Assembly: GCA_023389105.1 (NCBI GenBank)
Contig: JAEWEY010000004.1
Span: forward strand, 186,001 to 250,000
Source: Pseudomonadota bacterium
Lineage (GTDB): Bacteria; Pseudomonadota; Alphaproteobacteria; Sphingomonadales; Sphingomonadaceae
Direction: 5' to 3'
DNA length: 64,000 nucleotides
Within the stretch, counting starts at the first letter, position 1, and each line of letters starts with the position of its first letter. Positions 44,339 through 53,554 of this stretch are shown here, in pieces. The notes beneath the pieces are model-generated. The model saw only the letters and a list, made by a program, of their open reading frames with translations. It was not told the DNA's origin and searched no databases. The translations under genes were made by a program, and so were the position numbers.

Positions 44339-45616
44339 ATGGCGACGAATGCCAAGCGCGAAATCGGCGACGGTCGGAGTGCTGATGCAGCAGGCCGCGA
44401 CGCAAAAGCGCCGACCGAGATTCCCGCCACCGGCTGGCGGGAGATTGCCGTCCGCACCTGGAAGGAATCGTCCAAGGACAACGTATCTTTGGTGGCCGCC
44501 GGTGTCGCCTTTTACGGTTTCCTTGCGCTGGTCCCGCTGCTCGCCGCCACTGTGCTCACATACGGCCTGATTGCCGATCCGCAGACTGTCGTTGGACACG
44601 TCGATCGTCTGACAAAAAGCTTCCCGGCGGACGCGGCAAAGCTGATCGGTGAGCAATTGCTCAACGTCGTCAAAACTTCTGGCGGGAAAAAGGGACTGGG
44701 ACTGCTCATGGCGCTGGCGGTCGCGCTATGGGGAGCCAGAAATGCCGCGGGCTCGCTGATCATCGCGCTGAACATCGCATATGAGGAAGAAGAAAAACGC
44801 AGCTTCCTGCGCGTTACTGGCCTTGCGCTGTCAATCACTGCTGCGGCCGTTCTCCTCGGGCTGGTCGCTGTCGGTGCCATCGGATTGCTGGCCGGCCTGG
44901 AGAAGCTGCTCCCGGGTTTTGGTCCCGTGGGCGTTCTAGCGGGAAAAGCGGGCGCTTATGCCTTGCTCGCCGCGCTCGCAGCGGCCGCGGCGGCGACACT
45001 TTATCGGTTCGGTCCGTCACGAACCAAGGCGGAATGGAAATGGCTCACGCCGGGGTCGGCTTTCTTCGCAGTCGGCTGGGTAATCCTGACGTTGGGGTTT
45101 GGCTTCTACGTGTCGCAGTTCGGCAAATATGGGGCGACTTATGGCTCGCTATCGGGGGTCATCGTCCTGATCACCTGGCTCTACCTCTCGAGCTTCGTCC
45201 TGCTGTTCGGCGCAGAGTTCAATTCAGAGATCGAGCACCAGACGGCTCGCGACACGACCGTCAAACGCGGCGATCCGCCGCTGGGCGCGCGCGGCGCGTG
45301 GTCGGCGGATCATGTCGCCCAAGGCGCTGATGATCAGGGCAAGAAGGAGGGGGCCGAAGGAGGCTTGTCGAGCAATGCAGTCAAGCCGCAGCCGGCACCG
45401 GCCAGCCCGGATGAGCCGCCCCGCGAGCATCCCTATATCGTCGCACGGGCGACCAATCGCGCGGCCGCGTTTGCGGGTCTGCAAAAGGTCGGGATGATCT
45501 CCGCGGCACTATCGACCGTCGGCCTGTCGTTGCTTCGAAAGCGCGGCAAGGCGTTGCCGGGCGCTGCCTTGCTCGCAACGGCCGCCGGACTGTCGCTAAT
45601 CCGCCGAAAGGATTAG
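44339..45616 (+). CDS. YihY/BrkB-family inner-membrane protein
   Basis: 425 residues. BrkB core about residues 40-285 with six helices: VSLVAAGVAFYGFLALVPLLA, the conserved GSLIIALNIAYEEEEKR loop, VLITWLYLSSFVLLFGAEFN. The C-terminal tail (about 290-425) is hydrophilic, then a short hydrophobic pair (KVGMISAALSTVGLSLLRK). Function of the family is not settled (once proposed RNase BN, not supported). Divergent from the EF-G-like gene; convergent with rpoH. Confidence 0.87.
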   Translation: MATNAKREIGDGRSADAAGRDAKAPTEIPATGWREIAVRTWKESSKDNVSLVAAGVAFYGFLALVPLLAATVLTYGLIADPQTVVGHVDRLTKSFPADAAKLIGEQLLNVVKTSGGKKGLGLLMALAVALWGARNAAGSLIIALNIAYEEEEKRSFLRVTGLALSITAAAVLLGLVAVGAIGLLAGLEKLLPGFGPVGVLAGKAGAYALLAALAAAAAATLYRFGPSRTKAEWKWLTPGSAFFAVGWVILTLGFGFYVSQFGKYGATYGSLSGVIVLITWLYLSSFVLLFGAEFNSEIEHQTARDTTVKRGDPPLGARGAWSADHVAQGADDQGKKEGAEGGLSSNAVKPQPAPASPDEPPREHPYIVARATNRAAAFAGLQKVGMISAALSTVGLSLLRKRGKALPGAALLATAAGLSLIRRKD

Positions 45617-45621
45617 GTGCC

Positions 45622-46530
45622 TCAGGCGGCTGGAAGCAGCCGCCGCTCGCCCGCCAGCCGCAGCAGGCCAGCCTGAAGCTTCTCGAAAGCGCGGACCTCA
45701 ATCTGACGAATGCGCTCGCGGCTGACACCATAAACCTGGCTCAGCTCTTCGAGCGTCTTGGGCTCGTCGGCGAGACGCCGCTCCATGAGGATATGCTTCT
45801 CGCGATCGTTGAGGCCCTCGAGCGCGCTCATCAGCAAATCGTGACGCACACGGCTTTCTTCGTCCTCGGCGATCCGCTCGTCTTGCAATGGCCCGGAATC
45901 GACGAGAAAGTCCTGCCACTGGCTCTCGCCGCCTTCGTCACCCTTCAAGGAGACGTTGAGGCTGGTGTCGCCACCCATGCCCATGCGGCGGTTCATCGAG
46001 ATCACTTCGTCCTCGGTGACGCCGAGGTCGGTGGCGATCTTGGTCACGTCGGCGGGCTTGAGATCGCCTTCCTCGAAGGCATCGATCTGATTTTTCATGC
46101 GGCGCAGGTTGAAGAACAGTTTCTTCTGCGCGGCTGTGGTGCCCATCTTCACCAACGACCAGGAGCGCAGGATGAACTCCTGGATCGAGGCGCGAATCCA
46201 CCACATCGCATAGGTCGCGAGACGGAACCCACGATCGGGCTCGAACTTCTTCACGCCCTGCATCAGGCCGATATTGCCTTCGCTGATCAGCTCGCTGACC
46301 GGCAGGCCGTAGCCGCGGTACCCCATGGCAATCTTCGACACGAGCCGCAGGTGCGAGTTCACCAGCTTGGCGGCAGCCTCGGTGTCGCCATGCTCACGCC
46401 AGCGCTTGGCGAGCATATATTCTTCCTCGGGGCTGAGGATCGGAAACTTCTTGATCTCCGCGAGGTAGCGGTTGAGCCCGGCCTCCCCACCGGACGAGGG
46501 GAGCGAGACAATCCCTTTTTGCGTAGCCAT
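45622..46530 (-). CDS. rpoH: Heat-shock sigma factor RpoH (sigma-32)
   Basis: 302 residues from ATG complement 46528-46530. Sigma-70 region 2 (NSHLRLVSKIAMGYRGYGLP, GNIGLMQGVKKFEPDRGFR, ATYAMWWIRASIQEFIL), the RpoH-specific box AAQKKLFFNLRRMK, and region 4 (LNDREKHILMERRLADEPKT, ELSQVYGVSRERIRQIE). Directs transcription of chaperone and protease genes in heat shock. The open frame extends upstream but the conserved family start is used. 5-bp gap to brkB. Confidence 0.96.
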   Translation of the reverse strand: MATQKGIVSLPSSGGEAGLNRYLAEIKKFPILSPEEEYMLAKRWREHGDTEAAAKLVNSHLRLVSKIAMGYRGYGLPVSELISEGNIGLMQGVKKFEPDRGFRLATYAMWWIRASIQEFILRSWSLVKMGTTAAQKKLFFNLRRMKNQIDAFEEGDLKPADVTKIATDLGVTEDEVISMNRRMGMGGDTSLNVSLKGDEGGESQWQDFLVDSGPLQDERIAEDEESRVRHDLLMSALEGLNDREKHILMERRLADEPKTLEELSQVYGVSRERIRQIEVRAFEKLQAGLLRLAGERRLLPAA

Positions 46531-46595
46531 CTTAAGCGTCTTTCTCCCTTCGCAAGGACGCCCGTACGCGCGGGAAATCGCCCTTGCCACATAAT

Positions 46596-47546
46596 CTATA
46601 CACGAAGCGCGTTGAACAGTTCCTGCATGTCCGTCGGCATGGGACTGGAAAACGACAGCTGGGCCTTGGTCACGGGGTGCGTAAACCCAAGCTCGGCTGC
46701 GTGCAGGGCCTGCCGTTGAAACTGCAATTCTTTCAGTATCTTCCCATGGGTCTTGCCCGAACGACCGTAGACCGGATCGCCCACCAACGGATGCCCGATC
46801 GACGCCATGTGGACCCGAACCTGATGGGTCCTGCCAGTTTCGAGCCGGCATTCAACCAACGCCGCATCCCGCAAGGTCTCCAGCCGGCGCCAATGGGTAA
46901 CGGCACGTTTGCCGCGGCCCTCAGGCACAATTGCAATCTTCTTCCGGTTTGCCGCTGACCGTGCCAGTGGCGCATCGACGGTGCCATCGCCCGCAAACGG
47001 CAAGCCGTTGACGATCGCCAAGTAGCGTCGGTCGATCGAATGAGCGGCGAACTGGCGCGCCAGGCCCTCATGGGTCACATCGTTCTTCGCCACAACCAAC
47101 AGGCCGGAGGTATCCTTGTCGATGCGGTGGACGATGCCGGGCCGCGCAACCCCGCCGATCCCAGAGAGCGATCCGCCGCAATGATGCAGCAAGGCGTTGA
47201 CGAGCGTCCCGTCGAAATTGCCGGCGGCGGGGTGCACTACCAAACCGGCGGGCTTGTCGACGACGAGCAGGTGCTCATCCTCGAACGCGATGTTCAGCGG
47301 AATGTCCTGCGCTTCGTTGTGCGCCGGCGTCGGTTCCGGCACTGCGACGCGCAAGGCCTCTTCTCCGCGAACCTTTGTCGCCGGATCGCGGACCGGCTTT
47401 CCCTCAGTTTCGACAGCGCCGGTGCGAATTAACGTCTTGAGCCGCTCACGCGATAGCGCGGGCAGGGCGTCGGCAAGCGCACGATCGAGGCGCCAGCCTT
47501 CATGAGCCGGCGCAAGGCGGACATCGATCGTCTGAATTCCCCCCAT
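46596..47546 (-). CDS. rluD: 23S rRNA pseudouridine synthase, RluD-like
   Basis: 316 residues from the ATG complement 47544-47546 (an earlier in-frame start would add 25 residues not typical). S4-like N-terminal domain (GWRLDRALADALPALSRERLK), then catalytic motif GIVHRIDKDTSGLLVVAK with the nucleophilic Asp, and LETGRTHQVRVHMASIGHPLVGD. Modifies uridines in helix 69 of 23S rRNA. 65 bp upstream of rpoH in the same direction; 86 bp divergent from chpT. Confidence 0.9.
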   Translation of the reverse strand: MGGIQTIDVRLAPAHEGWRLDRALADALPALSRERLKTLIRTGAVETEGKPVRDPATKVRGEEALRVAVPEPTPAHNEAQDIPLNIAFEDEHLLVVDKPAGLVVHPAAGNFDGTLVNALLHHCGGSLSGIGGVARPGIVHRIDKDTSGLLVVAKNDVTHEGLARQFAAHSIDRRYLAIVNGLPFAGDGTVDAPLARSAANRKKIAIVPEGRGKRAVTHWRRLETLRDAALVECRLETGRTHQVRVHMASIGHPLVGDPVYGRSGKTHGKILKELQFQRQALHAAELGFTHPVTKAQLSFSSPMPTDMQELFNALRV

Positions 47547-47632
47547 CCGGACTGGGATATGGGTATTCGGCAGTTCCGCTTCAATCCTGAGTAGCTTGCG
47601 CCTCCGGTCCGCGTGCCCCACAAACCAGGGTG

Positions 47633-48283
47633 ATGAACCCGACCGAACTTGCCAGCTTGCTGTGCTCGCGCCTGTGTCACGACCTTCTGTCGCCCATTGG
47701 CGCCCTCAACAATGGAATCGAGCTCCTTGCCGATGAAACTGACGAGGAGATGCGTGAGCGGTGTCTGGAGCTGCTGGCCGACAGTGCCCGGGCCTCCGCC
47801 AACAAGCTCAAGTTCTTCCGCCTGGCATTCGGTGCCGCCGGCAGCTTCGGCGAGGAGATCGACACGCACGAGGCGCGGATCGCATTGAATGGCTTGTTCG
47901 GAGCGGAAAAGAAAATCGAGCTGGGCTGGGGGGTCGCCGAGGAGAAGCTGCCGAAGGATGCGGTGAAATTATTGCTGAACTTGGCGATGATTGCCGGCGA
48001 CGCGCTCGTTCGCGGAGGCCGTCTTGACGTCGGCGCTGAGCGCCGAGACGACAAAGTGGAGTTGGCCGTGAGGGCAGAGGGCCCTCGCATCCTGCTTGAT
48101 CCTGTCCTGCGGGACATGTTGGTCGGCGGCGGTGGTGGCCAGATCGAACCTCGCGCCGTCTGTGCCTGGCTGGCGCACGATCTTGTCGACAGCGCGGGAG
48201 GTGAAATCCAGCTGTCGGACGCGAGTGCGGAAGCGCTGACGATCGGTGCGACTTACGTTCAGCGACGGCCCGCACAGGGCTAA
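47633..48283 (+). CDS. chpT: Histidine phosphotransferase ChpT
   Basis: 216 residues. Pseudo-histidine-kinase fold: DHp-like helix CSRLCHDLLSPIGALNNGIELL with the phospho-His in RLCHDLLSP, and a degenerate ATPase domain without ATP-binding motifs (CAWLAHDLVDSAGGEIQL). ChpT relays phosphate from CckA to CtrA and CpdR in cell-cycle control. Starts next to cheA; a CtrA-like box straddles its stop codon. In related genomes chpT stands in other contexts, so adjacency to chemotaxis is notable. Confidence 0.9.
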   Translation: MNPTELASLLCSRLCHDLLSPIGALNNGIELLADETDEEMRERCLELLADSARASANKLKFFRLAFGAAGSFGEEIDTHEARIALNGLFGAEKKIELGWGVAEEKLPKDAVKLLLNLAMIAGDALVRGGRLDVGAERRDDKVELAVRAEGPRILLDPVLRDMLVGGGGGQIEPRAVCAWLAHDLVDSAGGEIQLSDASAEALTIGATYVQRRPAQG

Positions 48284-48295
48284 CGACGCATTAAC
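48280..48295 (+). promoter_or_regulatory. Putative CtrA box (CTAA-N7-TTAAC) before cheA
   Basis: CTAA at 48280-48283, seven bases, TTAAC at 48291-48295; one mismatch from the CtrA consensus and 50 bp upstream of the cheA ATG. Fits the known CtrA control of motility/chemotaxis in alphaproteobacteria. Confidence 0.4.
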
Positions 48296-48344
48296 TCCTG
48301 CCCGGCATAAGCCTCTCGACTGCAGCGCGAGGGCGAATTCGCCG

Positions 48345-50693
48345 ATGGACGACCTGATTGCCGATTTCGTAGCGGAATGCCGCGAAATGCTCGAAGCATT
48401 GGGCGGCGAGATTGTCGCATGGGAAGCGCAGCCCGACGACCGGGCGCGGCTCGATAGCATCTTTCGCTTCGTTCACACCGTGAAAGGAAATTGCGGGTTC
48501 TTCGAGTTTCCGCGGCTCGAGGCGCTAAGCCATGCGGCCGAGGACGCGCTGGCCGACGTCCGGGCCGGCCGTCGTCACCCCGACGGTGCCTTGGTGAGCG
48601 CAGTCCTGGCGGTCATCGACCGCATCGGCGAAATGGTTGCTGCCATCGAGGCTGGCGAGGAGATGCCGGCTGGCGACGATAGCGCACTGATCGCCTCACT
48701 TGAGCCCGGTGCAGAGGGCGCAACGGCTGCTCCAGCGGCGGTCGCAGCGGTCGAGGGAGCCGCCAAAGCCTCCGCCGCGCCGCGCACCATTCGTCTTTCC
48801 GTCGAGTTGCTCGACCGCGTGATGAGCACGGTTTCTGACATGGTGCTCGCAAGGAACGAACTTGCCCGCCGCCTCCGCGAATCCACATCGGACGTGCCCG
48901 TCGATGGTGCCTTCGAGCGCCTGTCGTCGATCATTGCGGAGATGCGGGACGCGATTACGCGGACACGCATGCAGCGCATCGAAAACCTGTTCGTCGGTCT
49001 GCCACGGATGGTTCGCGACTTGTCGGCCGAACTCGGCAAACAAGTCCTGGTCGATATTGAAGGCGGCGACGTCGAACTGGATCGCGAGATGATCGAAATG
49101 ATCCGCGATCCGCTCACCCATATCATTCGTAATGCCGTCGACCATGGCGTTGAGGCGCCGTCCGATCGGTTGAAAGCGGGCAAGCGTGAGATCGGTGTTC
49201 TTGCCGTCTCCGCGCGCCAGTCCGGCAATCAGATCCTGATCGACATCCAGGACGACGGGCGCGGCATCGACGGAAAGAAATTAGTCGAGAAGGCGATTGC
49301 AAGCGGCGCGGTCGCCAAGGATGATGCGGCGCAGCTGTCACATCGCGAGCAACTGGCGCTCATCTTCGAAGCTGGTCTCTCGACCGCCAAACAGGTGACC
49401 GCCATATCCGGCCGCGGCGTTGGCATGGACGTCGTCCGTTCCAACATCGAACGCATCGGTGGGATCGTCGAAGTCGACAGCCGACTGGGCGAAGGCACCC
49501 GCATGACGCTCAGGGTTCCTTTGACCCTGACCATCATTCCCGCGCTCACCGTGTCGATTGCGGGCCAGCACTTCGCAATCCCGCGGTCCGCCATCGAGGA
49601 AATCGTTCGCGCCAATGGCGAGAGCGTGACGCTCGAGCATCTCGGCGGCGCCGGAGTAGCCACGATCCGCGGACGCCGCGTCCCTGAAGTCTCCCTTGCA
49701 ACGATCCTAGGCCTCGACAGCGACGTCGCCGAGGCAGATCGGACACTTGTGGTGCTGCGTCCGGCCGGAGGCGATGTCTATGCCTTGTCGGTCGATCGCA
49801 TTCACGATCACGAGGAACTGGTCGTGAAGCCCGCAGCGCCAGGAATCATGGCGACCGGTCTTTATGCGGGCACCACGTTGGCCGACGACGGCAGTCCGAT
49901 CTTGCTAATGGATCCGGCGGGTCTCGCGGAAGTAGGCGGGATCCGGCTGGAGACGCTCGAGCGAGGTGCGCGCATCGCTGAAAATGCCGCTGCTCCCGCC
50001 TCTCAGGATACGCCCGTCTTGCTGTTCCGTGGACTGGATGGCGGCCGTCGCGCGCTCCGTCTGGCCATCGTCGATCGGATCGAGGAGGTCCATGCAAGCG
50101 CGGTCACCGAGGCAGCGGGCCAACTCAGGGTGCAGGTCGGTGAGACGATCCTGCCGCTTGCCGGTGCTCGCCAGTCCGACATTGCCGAAGAAAAGGTGCG
50201 CCTGTTCCGCCTCAATGATGGGGTGCAGGAGATGGGGTACGCGTTCGCGGAGGTCATCGACTTCGCCGCGATCGAACATGAGATTATTCACGCCGACCGG
50301 CCCGGCGAGGTGAGTGGCGTATCGCTCGTCAACAACCAACCGGCCGAGCTGATTGACGCGCACTGGCTGTTCGCAAACCATGTCGGGTGCGCGGCCAGGA
50401 CAGGAAATCCACCTGTTTGTCGCCTACCTGCCGGAGACCCCTGGATGCAGAACATGCTTCGCCCGATTGTCGAAGCGGCGGGCTACCGGGTGGTCGACGA
50501 AGACGACAAGGCGCTCGCGGACCTGGCGATCGTGTCGCACGATGCGGAAGTGGCACCGGAAGACAGCGGCTGCACCATTCGCCTGCGGCCCGATGCAGAA
50601 GCCTCGGGCGGAAAGGACGACAGCATTTACCGGTACGATCGCGCTGGTCTGCTGATGGCGCTCAAGTCCGCGGCCGGGGGGAACAGCCGATGA
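48345..50693 (+). CDS. cheA: Chemotaxis histidine kinase CheA with extra C-terminal receiver-like region
   Basis: 782 residues from ATG 48345. Hpt domain with phospho-His44 (FVHTVKGNCGFFEF), dimerisation region, HATPase (HIIRNAVDHGVEAP, IQDDGRGIDGKKL, GLSTAKQVTAISGRGVGMDVV) and CheW-like domain (VSIAGQHFAIPRSAIEEI). Beyond the normal end a region of about 90 residues (from about 692: DPWMQNMLRPIVEAAGYRVV) looks like a receiver fold without a clear phospho-Asp. The stop overlaps cheW. Confidence 0.95.
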   Translation: MDDLIADFVAECREMLEALGGEIVAWEAQPDDRARLDSIFRFVHTVKGNCGFFEFPRLEALSHAAEDALADVRAGRRHPDGALVSAVLAVIDRIGEMVAAIEAGEEMPAGDDSALIASLEPGAEGATAAPAAVAAVEGAAKASAAPRTIRLSVELLDRVMSTVSDMVLARNELARRLRESTSDVPVDGAFERLSSIIAEMRDAITRTRMQRIENLFVGLPRMVRDLSAELGKQVLVDIEGGDVELDREMIEMIRDPLTHIIRNAVDHGVEAPSDRLKAGKREIGVLAVSARQSGNQILIDIQDDGRGIDGKKLVEKAIASGAVAKDDAAQLSHREQLALIFEAGLSTAKQVTAISGRGVGMDVVRSNIERIGGIVEVDSRLGEGTRMTLRVPLTLTIIPALTVSIAGQHFAIPRSAIEEIVRANGESVTLEHLGGAGVATIRGRRVPEVSLATILGLDSDVAEADRTLVVLRPAGGDVYALSVDRIHDHEELVVKPAAPGIMATGLYAGTTLADDGSPILLMDPAGLAEVGGIRLETLERGARIAENAAAPASQDTPVLLFRGLDGGRRALRLAIVDRIEEVHASAVTEAAGQLRVQVGETILPLAGARQSDIAEEKVRLFRLNDGVQEMGYAFAEVIDFAAIEHEIIHADRPGEVSGVSLVNNQPAELIDAHWLFANHVGCAARTGNPPVCRLPAGDPWMQNMLRPIVEAAGYRVVDEDDKALADLAIVSHDAEVAPEDSGCTIRLRPDAEASGGKDDSIYRYDRAGLLMALKSAAGGNSR

Positions 50694-51130
50694 ATGAATT
50701 GCTGCTGATCGTGACGATTGCGGGTGAGCGCGTGGCGCTGCCGGCGGCGGCGGTCGAATCCGTCGTCGAGCTTGAAACGCTCACGCCCGTGCCCCGCGCG
50801 CCGCACCATGTCGCAGGTCTGTCGGCCCTTCGGAGCCGGGTGCTGACCGTCATCGATTGCATGCGCTCGCTCGAATTGGGCGATACGGACTGCGCGGACG
50901 GGATCCGCGAGGCCGCAGTCATCGAACTCGATTCACATCATTACGCCCTGATCGTGGATCAGGTCGAAGATGTCGTCGAGGCGCTCTCCGAGCCTGCTCC
51001 CGTGCGGGCAGCGATGGAGCCGGGCTGGGATCGCGTGGCGACCGGCATGGTCGAGACAGAGGCGGGTCCGCTGTTGCTCATCGATGTCACGGCCTTGATT
51101 GCCGGACCCGACGTGCGCGCCGCGGCTTAA
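50690..51130 (+). CDS. cheW: Chemotaxis adaptor CheW
   Basis: 146 residues, ATGA overlap with cheA. CheW fold: LLLIVTIAGERVALPAAAVESVV, PRAPHHVAGLSALRSRVLTVID, VIELDSHHYALIVDQVEDVVE, LLLIDVTALIAGP. Links CheA to receptors; no receptor gene in the window. Confidence 0.92.
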   Translation: MNELLLIVTIAGERVALPAAAVESVVELETLTPVPRAPHHVAGLSALRSRVLTVIDCMRSLELGDTDCADGIREAAVIELDSHHYALIVDQVEDVVEALSEPAPVRAAMEPGWDRVATGMVETEAGPLLLIDVTALIAGPDVRAAA

Positions 51131-51189
51131 GCTCTTCGTTACCCTTAGCGTTTAATCACACGCCTCACGCTCGGAGTGGGAAGTCTGGC

Positions 51190-51555
51190 ATGAAAAGTTG
51201 TTTGATCGTCGATGATTCCAAGGTGATCCGCAAAGTTGCGCGGCACATCCTGGAAACACTCGAGTTTGAGGTCGAAGAAGCCGGTGATGGCCAGGAGGCC
51301 CTGTCCCGCTGCGAAGCGAAGATGCCGGACGTCGTCCTGCTCGACTGGAACATGCCGGTCATGAGCGGCATGGAATTTCTGAAGCTGTTGCGTCAACGTG
51401 GTCATTCCGACCAGCCCAAGGTCGTGTTCTGCACGACGGAGAACGACATGGCCCACATCCGCGCGGCGCTGGAAGCCGGTGCGGACGAATATGTGATGAA
51501 GCCGTTCGACCGCGAAACGCTGCACATCAAGCTTCAGCTCGTCGGCGTCGCCTGA
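51190..51555 (+). CDS. cheY: Chemotaxis response regulator CheY
   Basis: 121 residues. Receiver: CLIVDDSKVIRKVARHILE (acidic Asp pair), phospho-Asp in VVLLDWNMPVMSGMEFL, Thr in VVFCTTENDMAHI, Lys in EYVMKPFDRETL. Stand-alone receiver that docks to flagellar switch in related systems. 59-bp gap from cheW. Confidence 0.93.
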   Translation: MKSCLIVDDSKVIRKVARHILETLEFEVEEAGDGQEALSRCEAKMPDVVLLDWNMPVMSGMEFLKLLRQRGHSDQPKVVFCTTENDMAHIRAALEAGADEYVMKPFDRETLHIKLQLVGVA

Positions 51556-51565
51556 GGGCGCCGCC

Positions 51566-52675
51566 GTGGAGCGGGCGCTCGCCAGATCGCGGGATCGCCT
51601 GACGGATCCCCACAATACGCTTCGCCGTATCCGGCTGATGATCGTCGACGATTCGACGGTAGCCCGGGCGGTGTTGTCGCGGATGGTCGAAAGCGATCCC
51701 GCGTTCGAGATTTCTGCCGTCGCCGGAACGGCCGAAGACGCGATCGACGCACTGGGCGAGTGCCAGGTGGACATCGTCATTCTCGACCTCGAGATGCCGG
51801 GCGCCGGCGGTCTCAAGTCGATCCCCCGCATCTTAGCGGCGGCCAACGGCGCAAAGGTGATGATCGTATCATCGCTTGCCGACGATGGCGCCGAGCAGAC
51901 TGTGGCAGCGCTGGCGCTTGGCGCGGCGGATACGATGCCAAAGCCGGGAACCGGCCGGTTCAACGGCAAATTCTCCGAGATCCTCGTCGCGAAGCTGAAG
52001 GCGTTGGGTCACGCGTCCATCGAATCGGCGCGAACGCCTATTGCATCCGTCCGCCCGCAGGGCGCCCTCAGGGCGATGCCAGTCGACCCGATTGGCATCG
52101 TCGCCGTCGGCGCCTCGACCGGTGGCATCCATGCGCTTGGCGCACTGTTCGCCGCGCTTCCGCCAAGGATCGGCATACCCATCCTCGTGACGCAGCATCT
52201 CCCGGCCCCCTTCATGCCGGTCTTCGCCCGCCAGCTTGGCGTCGTTGCCGGCCGCGACGCCGTCGTCGCGGAGGATGGCATGAAGCTGTTGGCCGACCGG
52301 ATCTTCATCGCGCCGGGCGATGCGCACCTGACGCTTGAGCCCAGCAGTCCGGCGCCGGTCATTCGTTTGCTTCACGGACGCAGCAACAGCGGTTGCATGC
52401 CGTCGGTCGATCCAATGCTTGCTTCAGCAGGTTCGCTGTACGGATCGCGCGCACTGGGTGTCGTCCTTACGGGGATGGGGCGCGACGGAGTTGAAGGCGC
52501 TTCGCGTCTGATTGACTGCGGCGGCAGTGTCATGGCCCAGGACGAGGCGAGCTGCGCCGTGTGGGGCATGCCGCGTGCGGTGCTGGAGGCGGGCCTTGCG
52601 TGCGCGGTGCTGCCGCCGGACAAGATTGGGCGGCGGATCGGCGCCCGCGTAGAGGACTTTACCGCGTGCAAATAA
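51566..52675 (+). CDS. cheB: Chemotaxis methylesterase CheB
   Basis: 369 residues, GTG start. N-terminal receiver (LMIVDDSTVARAVLSRMVES, phospho-Asp in IVILDLEMPGAGGLKSI) and C-terminal esterase (IVAVGASTGGIHALGALFAAL with the Ser; LVTQHLPAPFMPVFA with the His; LTGMGRDGVEGASRLID with the Asp). Removes methyl groups from receptors. Ends overlapping cheR. Confidence 0.94.
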   Translation: MERALARSRDRLTDPHNTLRRIRLMIVDDSTVARAVLSRMVESDPAFEISAVAGTAEDAIDALGECQVDIVILDLEMPGAGGLKSIPRILAAANGAKVMIVSSLADDGAEQTVAALALGAADTMPKPGTGRFNGKFSEILVAKLKALGHASIESARTPIASVRPQGALRAMPVDPIGIVAVGASTGGIHALGALFAALPPRIGIPILVTQHLPAPFMPVFARQLGVVAGRDAVVAEDGMKLLADRIFIAPGDAHLTLEPSSPAPVIRLLHGRSNSGCMPSVDPMLASAGSLYGSRALGVVLTGMGRDGVEGASRLIDCGGSVMAQDEASCAVWGMPRAVLEAGLACAVLPPDKIGRRIGARVEDFTACK

Positions 52676-53538
52676 GCGACAGTTCAAGCCGCATCCTCGC
52701 CGGACTGCTCGAAGCGCGCACCGGCCAACAACTAACGATGAGTCGTCGGTGGCGGATTGAAACCGCGCTTTCCACACTCATGCGCGAACGCGGCATTGCC
52801 ACGCTGGATGAGTTGATCACCATCCTGGTGATGGGCCGCGAGCCAAGCTTGTCGCAGCGGGTCGTCGAGGCGCTCCTGAACAACGAAACCTATTTCTTCC
52901 GGGACCGCGCACCGTTCGATGTGCTGGACCGCAACGTGCTCTCCCAGCTTGCTAAGACTCGCGCTCAATCGAAGCGGCTCCGCATCTGGTCGGCCGGCTG
53001 CTCTACCGGTCAGGAAGTCTATTCACTGGCAATGCTGTTTGCCGAGAACCCCGAGCAATGGCGCGGCTGGAGCATCGATGTGCTCGGCACCGATGTTTCC
53101 AGCGGATGTGTCGAGCGCGCGCGGACCGGGACCTACAGCCAATTTGAGGTGCAGCGCGGGCTTGGCATCGGCCAGATGATCAAATGGTTCGATGAGAGTG
53201 CAGATGGCTGGCGAGCGGTCGAGGCGCTTCGTCGGCCAGTACGTTTCCAGGTTCACAACATTCTTGAGCCGGCACCCCATCCGGGCGCGTTCGACATCGT
53301 GTTGTGCCGAAACGTGCTGCTCTATCTCAGTGCGGAAAAGAAGACTCTGGCGTTCGAGCGCATTGCCGGTGCGCTTGCGCCGGACGGTTGGCTGATGCTG
53401 GGCGCGGGCGAGACGGTGATCGGACAGACCACCCGCTTCGGCGCCGACATCAATGCGCGCGGGCTATACCGGCTCGTGGATGGTGCGCGGACCAATAAAC
53501 GCTCGGGGCCGGACCGCCGCACCGCGACGGGGACTTGA
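52666..53538 (+). CDS. cheR: Chemotaxis methyltransferase CheR
   Basis: 290 residues, GTG start at 52666 overlapping cheB by 10 nt. CheR N-terminal helical domain (VEALLNNETYFFRD) and SAM-binding domain (RIWSAGCSTGQEVYSLAMLF, IDVLGTDVSSGCVERAR, FDIVLCRNVLLYLSAEKK). Methylates chemoreceptors. Confidence 0.93.
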   Translation: MQISDSSSRILAGLLEARTGQQLTMSRRWRIETALSTLMRERGIATLDELITILVMGREPSLSQRVVEALLNNETYFFRDRAPFDVLDRNVLSQLAKTRAQSKRLRIWSAGCSTGQEVYSLAMLFAENPEQWRGWSIDVLGTDVSSGCVERARTGTYSQFEVQRGLGIGQMIKWFDESADGWRAVEALRRPVRFQVHNILEPAPHPGAFDIVLCRNVLLYLSAEKKTLAFERIAGALAPDGWLMLGAGETVIGQTTRFGADINARGLYRLVDGARTNKRSGPDRRTATGT

Positions 53539-53554
53539 CCGAACGGCCGTAGGC

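Noticed and set aside
44183..44656. N-terminal extension of the EF-G-like frame
   Set aside because: Overlaps the divergent brkB gene; the family starts just before the GPAGAGKT loop.
51125..51189. Possible CtrA box before cheY (TTAG and TTTAA elements)
   Set aside because: Half-site spacing is not seven bases.
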